A stretch of 64,000 nt of DNA, taken from CAZPQK01 sp964588695. GTDB taxonomy: Bacteria > Krumholzibacteriota > Krumholzibacteriia > WVZY01 > JAKEHA01. Below are positions 59,621-64,000 of the stretch, in pieces; positions within the stretch are counted from its first letter, which is position 1; each line of letters starts with the position of its first letter. The position numbers were made by a program, and so were the translations under genes. The notes beneath the pieces are model-generated. The model saw only the letters and a list, made by a program, of their open reading frames with translations. It had not been told where the DNA came from and did not search any database. Where the stretch lies: the NCBI GenBank assembly GCA_964588695.1, contig CAZPQK010000001.1, forward strand, positions 248,001 through 312,000, read 5' to 3'.

Positions 59621-61723
59621 CTAGCGGCTAGGCTTGGGAAGTGGGAAGGGGTATCGCCAATGCCCGCCGATCGGCAACGACCCCGAAACCACCGCCTCGT
59701 TGTCCAGCAATCGCATGCCCGCGCTCAATGGGTCGCTCGGCGCTTCGGACACGTAAATCACCCAGGCAAACACGGCTTCGCCGGTGATCTCCGTGGAATA
59801 CACGGCGCACGTGTTTTCGACTTTGTGGTTGAGTCGCGGACTGTACCAACCCTGAATTGGCTTGGTTGATCCGCGGCGATGCGCCATGCGCCACTTGACT
59901 TCCCCGACCGGCGTGATCCTGACGTTGCCTCGTTCGTTCTTTGTAAGTGTGTCGTTGCCTTCTGCTGCGACACGACAATCCGCGCCAAGATGCCACAAAA
60001 CATCAACTCTTCGAGGTCTGTCGGTTTGCAGATGGTCGACGACCACAAGCCGATCGCGTGTGGCAAACCCGATCTGGCGAGTATGTACAACCTGGCCTTC
60101 CACACCGCGATAACCCGACGTAAATGTACCCGTGAGTCGAAGCTGTGACACCTCTACCCTCGAATGCGTAGTGGTAGACACCTCAAGGACGGCGTCACCG
60201 CCGTTTTGCTCTTTCCCGTCGACAATAATCGTGTTGTGCGCAAACGAACTCTTAAAGTAGTCGCGCCAGGGTTTGTCGGTGTAGGTGTACCGACCGCCAT
60301 CCACTAGCAGGTCGCGCCCAAATGCGGATAGCGATAAGTGCAATGCATCGTTGTGCTGATGCGCCATCCCCCACGGGCCAGCGTCAAAAAACAGCCACGT
60401 TGCGTCACGATCGTAACCGGTGCGATACACCGCGTGCCCAGCCTCCTGGTAAATCGTCCAGGGGCTCGCTTTAAAAGACGGAGGACTGTCGGAACCATTG
60501 GTCGCAATGTATCGCCACCTGGTTCTGTTGTAACGATCAGCCGCGGCCAACAACCGTCCACGAATGTCAAACTTGTCCGCATCGTTATTTACCGGCGATG
60601 TTCCGTCGGGACGCATCGTTTCGGCCAGGTAGTCCCACATTTTTGTAGCGATCGCTTCGAACCGTTCCACCGTCGACTCGTCTCCGTAGCGGCGCGCCGC
60701 ATCTACGTACCGATCGACGTGACCGGCAGTGACGCGATGGTACGTACTGCTAAGTTCTTTTTGCACACCCTCAGAGTCGACTTGTTCTTCGACCTCCGCC
60801 AGCATGACATCGCTTGCGTAACTAAACCACTCGTCGGCCTGATCGAACTCCGGCCAGTACGCTGCAATGGTTGCCAGGCCTGTCATCTCGGCGGCAACCC
60901 AGTTACCTTCGTCGCGATGAAAACTTCGCAACGAATGAGCGTGGTCTAACAAACTGCTTAGCATTAAAAGACGAGTGGCCGGCGAGAATGACTCCGCTGC
61001 TTGCAACTGGTAGAAACCGGCTGGCCAGTGATACATACGCCCTGCAGCTTCAAGCGTGCGCCACTGCGGCGATCGCACGTTGCGGCGCGGATAGGGCGAC
61101 GACAGAACCCAGTCCCGTACCAGACTGTCGGCCTTGGCCGCGAAACGTTCGTCCCCCGTAATCGCGTACGCATCGGCCAACCAACTCAGCCAACCGTGCC
61201 GGTTCACGCCGCGTGCGAACTCGCTGTCGTCCTTTGGCCCGGTGTACTCCCAACGCCAGCCGCCATCGTCGCGGCGAGGAAGTCGATCCCAAAGGTACAT
61301 CGACAATACGCTGTCGCTTAACGCCGCCGACGCCTGCTTAACCAGCCAGCGAGATTGCGACGAATTGGCCTCCTCGCGTTGGCCCGGCGGTCGAGGTGAA
61401 CGGTCGGTGCTTAGGTCGGCGTAGTAAGCAAGCAACGCCTCACCTGCGGCGGTTACCCCCTGCGACTCCAACGCGCGGCGAACCCCCTCCATCCCGGGGC
61501 GATCTAAATCCAGAGCCCCCAAGAGTCGATCGGCCCGATCGGGCTGGGCGGCCACCAGGTCGGCGACCGAGGTCCCGGCGGGCGGCTCGGGAGCCCCTCG
61601 CGACCAGGCCAGAAGTCCGCTGGCAGCCCCTAGTACGGCTACTGCCAAAGCCGCCCAAACGCGACTCTGGCCAGCTATTGGGGCATTCGTGGAATTCAGT
61701 TTATTTCGCAAAAAACTTGGCAA
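59621..61723 (-). CDS. Heparinase II/III-like polysaccharide lyase family protein
   Basis: 700 residues from a TTG start with GGAG seven nt upstream. An N-terminal hydrophobic segment (~22-42) looks like a signal anchor. Residues ~65-370 form the alpha/alpha toroid ('WLSWLADAYAITGDERFAAKAD', 'NWVAAEMTGLATIAAYWPEF', 'SSTYHRVTAGHVDRYVDAARR'). Residues ~420-640 are the heparinase II/III beta-sandwich ('FDAGPWGMAHQHNDALHLSLSAFGRDLLVDGGRYTYT' and 'FKSSFAHNTIIVDGKEQ'). The family degrades uronate-containing polysaccharides by beta-elimination. The conserved His, Tyr and Asn positions in these motifs are kept. The substrate is not known. Confidence 0.88.
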   Translation of the reverse strand: MPSFLRNKLNSTNAPIAGQSRVWAALAVAVLGAASGLLAWSRGAPEPPAGTSVADLVAAQPDRADRLLGALDLDRPGMEGVRRALESQGVTAAGEALLAYYADLSTDRSPRPPGQREEANSSQSRWLVKQASAALSDSVLSMYLWDRLPRRDDGGWRWEYTGPKDDSEFARGVNRHGWLSWLADAYAITGDERFAAKADSLVRDWVLSSPYPRRNVRSPQWRTLEAAGRMYHWPAGFYQLQAAESFSPATRLLMLSSLLDHAHSLRSFHRDEGNWVAAEMTGLATIAAYWPEFDQADEWFSYASDVMLAEVEEQVDSEGVQKELSSTYHRVTAGHVDRYVDAARRYGDESTVERFEAIATKMWDYLAETMRPDGTSPVNNDADKFDIRGRLLAAADRYNRTRWRYIATNGSDSPPSFKASPWTIYQEAGHAVYRTGYDRDATWLFFDAGPWGMAHQHNDALHLSLSAFGRDLLVDGGRYTYTDKPWRDYFKSSFAHNTIIVDGKEQNGGDAVLEVSTTTHSRVEVSQLRLTGTFTSGYRGVEGQVVHTRQIGFATRDRLVVVDHLQTDRPRRVDVLWHLGADCRVAAEGNDTLTKNERGNVRITPVGEVKWRMAHRRGSTKPIQGWYSPRLNHKVENTCAVYSTEITGEAVFAWVIYVSEAPSDPLSAGMRLLDNEAVVSGSLPIGGHWRYPFPLPKPSR

Positions 61724-61825
61724 CTTTTGGCTCCCTGGGCTGTCATACTAGTGTTCGGGGCCGCACCTAGCGGCCAGAACAGCAAGCAAGTATCAATATA
61801 GCAAGCATTTAGAAGGAGATAAATC

Positions 61826-62743
61826 ATGAAGGTCCGCGCGCTCACTACTCTGGTTGCGGTCACCGTAACCCTGGGGTTCTTGTCGATGCCTCAGAGCGCA
61901 TCAGCCTCTGCCGACGCTGCACTAGCGGTTTTGATGAACACAACGGGACAGGTCACCGTAGTGCGGGCTGACGGCAAAGAACTGAGCGGCACTCTCGGAC
62001 TCGACCTGTTTTCGGGCGACGAAGTCCAAACCGGTGTCGGCGGCGCGGCCGAGATTTATTTCTCCGCGGGACACTGGGTCCAACTCGGTGCAAACAGCCG
62101 GTCTCAAATCGGAGTCAAGCCTTCGTCGGCCAAAAGCCCTGCGACCGATGAAGAAGGTGTAGAGGTTGTACAGAACTTCTTAAAGCTGCGCTCCGCCGAA
62201 GGGACGAGCACCATTAACACGGTTCGCTCCGGCAGTAACAACGCCGAGTTGGTCTCAGTGTTGCCCCAACAAGCCCTGCGTCATCACAACCCCACCTTCG
62301 TGTGGCGCAGTTCCGACGCGAGCCTCGAGCTGGAGTTGCTGGTTCGCGCGGAGGGACGGGTGATCTGGTCGGCGAACGTTACGGGTAAGTCCGAGTTGGT
62401 TTACCCGCAGGACGCGCCCGCACTTGCAGCCGGTAAGACTTACGACTGGCTCGTGCGTTCGACCGATCCCCTGTTTGGCGAGGTGCAATCGGAAGCGACT
62501 TTTTTTACGCTGCTCGACTCCCAGGCCGTCACCGCGCTGACCGAAGCGCTGGATAGTGTGGACAAGAGCAAGGCGTTGGATGCGGCGGCGCGTCACCTGG
62601 TTCGTTCGCGAGTGTTCTTCAAGTACGGCCTCATCGAAGACGCAATCGCGGAGATCCAGAGTGCCGCGAGCGCCGATCCCGACAACGAGGCGATCGCCGC
62701 GACGCGCAAGGGTTTGATGGACCACTTCGGGATTCAGAACTAA
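61826..62743 (+). CDS. FecR-domain secreted protein
   Basis: 305 residues. Signal peptide (~1-28, ending 'SASA'). A FecR-like domain follows (~32-135; 'AVLMNTTGQVTVVRADGKELSGTLGLDLFSGDEVQTGVGGAAEIYF'). Then comes a Ig-like segment ('LRHHNPTFVWRSSDASLELELLVR', ~150-235) and a C-terminal helical repeat region like a TPR ('ALDAAARHLVRSRVFFKYGLIEDAIAEIQSAASADPDNEA'). The ribosome site is AGAAGGAG. It is divergent from the lyase gene. It probably is a periplasmic sensing or scaffold protein and not a classic anti-sigma factor, since no sigma gene is next to it. Confidence 0.82.
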   Translation: MKVRALTTLVAVTVTLGFLSMPQSASASADAALAVLMNTTGQVTVVRADGKELSGTLGLDLFSGDEVQTGVGGAAEIYFSAGHWVQLGANSRSQIGVKPSSAKSPATDEEGVEVVQNFLKLRSAEGTSTINTVRSGSNNAELVSVLPQQALRHHNPTFVWRSSDASLELELLVRAEGRVIWSANVTGKSELVYPQDAPALAAGKTYDWLVRSTDPLFGEVQSEATFFTLLDSQAVTALTEALDSVDKSKALDAAARHLVRSRVFFKYGLIEDAIAEIQSAASADPDNEAIAATRKGLMDHFGIQN

Positions 62744-62774
62744 CCACCGCAGTCCCGCCATCCCACATGGGACA

Positions 62775-62810
62775 AAGCGACGCCGATGCTAAAGTCGGCG
62801 TCGCTTTTTT
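62775..62810 (+). terminator. Intrinsic terminator of the FecR-domain gene
   Basis: A 12-bp stem (62775-62786 with 62795-62806) with an 8-nt loop leads into T6 (62805-62810). Confidence 0.88.
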
Positions 62811-62868
62811 ATTGATCAATCGGAACAATCGCAAGCGGCGGCTTAGGAAATGCAGCCAACGGAACACG

Positions 62869-64000
62869 CTAGCGCGCGCCATACAACGCTTTGATCCGCC
62901 CCCACGACGTTTCGCTTATCGGGATTGGGCCAACGTTGATGGTTGCCGACGCCTGCTGCGAGTAGGACGTTGTTCCGTTCTGGTAGGTATTTGTAACTGT
63001 AACCAGTCTTGTTCCCGGTTCGTCGTATTGATGCGCAGTTGTACGATAGGTTCCGTTCTCTGTATACCATCCCGCGTTGGTTGGCACGTCGCCCTCGCCC
63101 CAGTCGATATGAGCGTGGGACAGGTGGGCGAGGTGAATATCATCGGACGTGACCAGGAACACTTCGTTGGGCGCTGCTGTTGCAACCATGTCAATCGTAT
63201 AATAGGGCACTCCAAGACCAACCTCCCACGTTTGTGACCGGCTGCCACCACCATGCGAGATAGCTGATCCGACAATCGTATGTTGTCCCGGCGATACGTA
63301 CACGTGTTCTACGTTCACAGGGATTCTACTCGAACTCGCCGGCGCATGCTCGGGACTTACCCAGAACGTTCCATCGCCAAAGTCGAACGTCACAACCCTC
63401 GTGGTGATATTCATACTGAACGATATTACTTCGCCTTGAATAGTCACCCGAGCAGGCGCGTTGTCGCCAGACGTTGTAACGGTTACATCAAAGTATGGAA
63501 GATACCCCGGTTGGATCATGCAGAGCTCGAGCATCGAAAAACCGGACGACTCGACCCAGTCCAACACAACTGGGTCGTTCATCCGCCATAGAAACTCAGA
63601 TTGAAACACCGCGTTGATAGCCTCGGCGACTTCACGACCAGCGCTGGTCGTGATCAGGTAGCCCACGGCACAGACGCGACCTTCGTCGTCGATAAAACAG
63701 GGACGACTTTGATCGCTATAAAGTCGGTTCCGCGGAAACACTCCGGCATCGACGTACCTGCGGAGGTTTGCCAAGTGACGCGCGCGCGTTTCTTGTAACT
63801 GATCGGAGAGATGTGATACATCACGGCTGGCGAGCAACGAGTGCACGTATTCAAGGTGAATTCGCACGCGTTCGTCGGCGTTAACACCTGGACCCGGAAG
63901 TTCACCAAGGGTAGCAACGTAGCTGATATCGCCGATTACCGCGTTGATGGCAAACCGGAAACCCTCAGGACGTTCAAATATTGGCGCCAGATCTTTGGCG
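62869..64000 (-). CDS. Protein with conserved 'INAVIGDISY' N-region and PKD-like domain (5'-partial)
   Basis: The minus-strand frame is open to the window edge, so the N-terminus is missing; the GTG at 63867 is only an internal in-frame codon. The first visible part ('FRFAINAVIGDISYVATLGELPG', 'HLEYVHSLLASRDVSHLS', 'GVFPRNRLYSD', 'PCFIDDEGRVCAVGYLI') is a conserved region that recurs in proteins of several environmental phyla. Residues ~145-250 of the remainder look like a PKD/Ig fold ('TFDFGDGTFWVSPEHAPAS', 'VYVSPGQHTIVGSA') and a second one follows ('IDWGEGDVPTNAGW', 'HQYDEPGTRLVTVTN'). Likely a secreted surface protein; no function is known. Confidence 0.75.
   Translation of the reverse strand, partial: AKDLAPIFERPEGFRFAINAVIGDISYVATLGELPGPGVNADERVRIHLEYVHSLLASRDVSHLSDQLQETRARHLANLRRYVDAGVFPRNRLYSDQSRPCFIDDEGRVCAVGYLITTSAGREVAEAINAVFQSEFLWRMNDPVVLDWVESSGFSMLELCMIQPGYLPYFDVTVTTSGDNAPARVTIQGEVISFSMNITTRVVTFDFGDGTFWVSPEHAPASSSRIPVNVEHVYVSPGQHTIVGSAISHGGGSRSQTWEVGLGVPYYTIDMVATAAPNEVFLVTSDDIHLAHLSHAHIDWGEGDVPTNAGWYTENGTYRTTAHQYDEPGTRLVTVTNTYQNGTTSYSQQASATINVGPIPISETSWGRIKALYGAR

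Noticed and set aside
1..64000. tRNA, rRNA, CRISPR arrays, insertion sequences, prophage or attachment sites
   Set aside because: Reading the gaps on both strands gave no cloverleaf-like sequence, no spaced direct repeats, no transposase or integrase and no duplicated target ends.

Overview
The window is a moderately GC-rich, gene-dense bacterial chromosome segment with no tRNA, rRNA, insertion sequence, phage or CRISPR array that I can see. Five secreted proteins share a C-terminal NPFNP...SGVYF...VLLK-type FlgD-like or type IX-like sorting domain. Together with parallel beta-helix, choice-of-anchor, PPC and collar-like secreted proteins, this points to an uncultured lineage of the FCB superphylum (Krumholzibacteriota, Eisenbacteria or Latescibacterota-like). 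That placement is an inference from gene content only.

Layout. 1-2.1 kb: the end of a secreted beta-helix protein. 2.2-6 kb (minus): a 62-residue bacterial histone-fold protein with its own consensus promoter, then dcd, and the overlapping trxB-folE-cysteine desulfurase cluster. 6-15.4 kb: a matrixin-like lipoprotein, ogt preceded by a probable structured RNA or attenuator, an S9 peptidase lipoprotein, a small very basic protein, an aminotransferase, a DsrE protein, a RibD-type reductase, a PHP phosphoesterase and an M24 peptidase. 15.4-22.2 kb: a propeller lipoprotein, divergent uvrC / BtuF-like gene, ispG, nadA and a prepilin. 22.4-32 kb: a PaiB-like flavoprotein, a five-gene minus-strand run (P1 peptidase, tag, DUF6787-like, GyrI-like, MBL-fold), M2 peptidase, ptrB, thrC and a DUF1761 protein. 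32-43.5 kb (minus): a block of large secreted proteins, including two paralogous lysyl oxidase-domain proteins flanking an internally duplicated discoidin-like protein, plus kbl.

43.8-52.3 kb is a polyphosphate island. A minus-strand pair (ppk2, tdh-like) diverges from a tightly overlapping plus-strand operon CYTH-Nudix-ppk1-CHAD-ParA-ppx behind a near-consensus promoter. It contains polyP synthesis, use, degradation and binding functions. The ParA ATPase suggests active positioning of polyP granules.

52.6-64 kb: miaB and mtaB (two tRNA methylthiotransferases) around two convergent aminotransferases, an Rrf2 regulator with UspA and CBS genes, a heparinase II/III-like protein, a FecR-like protein, and a PKD-like protein cut by the window end.

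Two expression features recur. Several genes have a -10 box only 6-10 nt before the ATG and no Shine-Dalgarno site (leaderless candidates). Two genes (ogt, kbl) have an intrinsic terminator directly abutting their Shine-Dalgarno sequence. TTG and GTG starts with good Shine-Dalgarno spacing are common.
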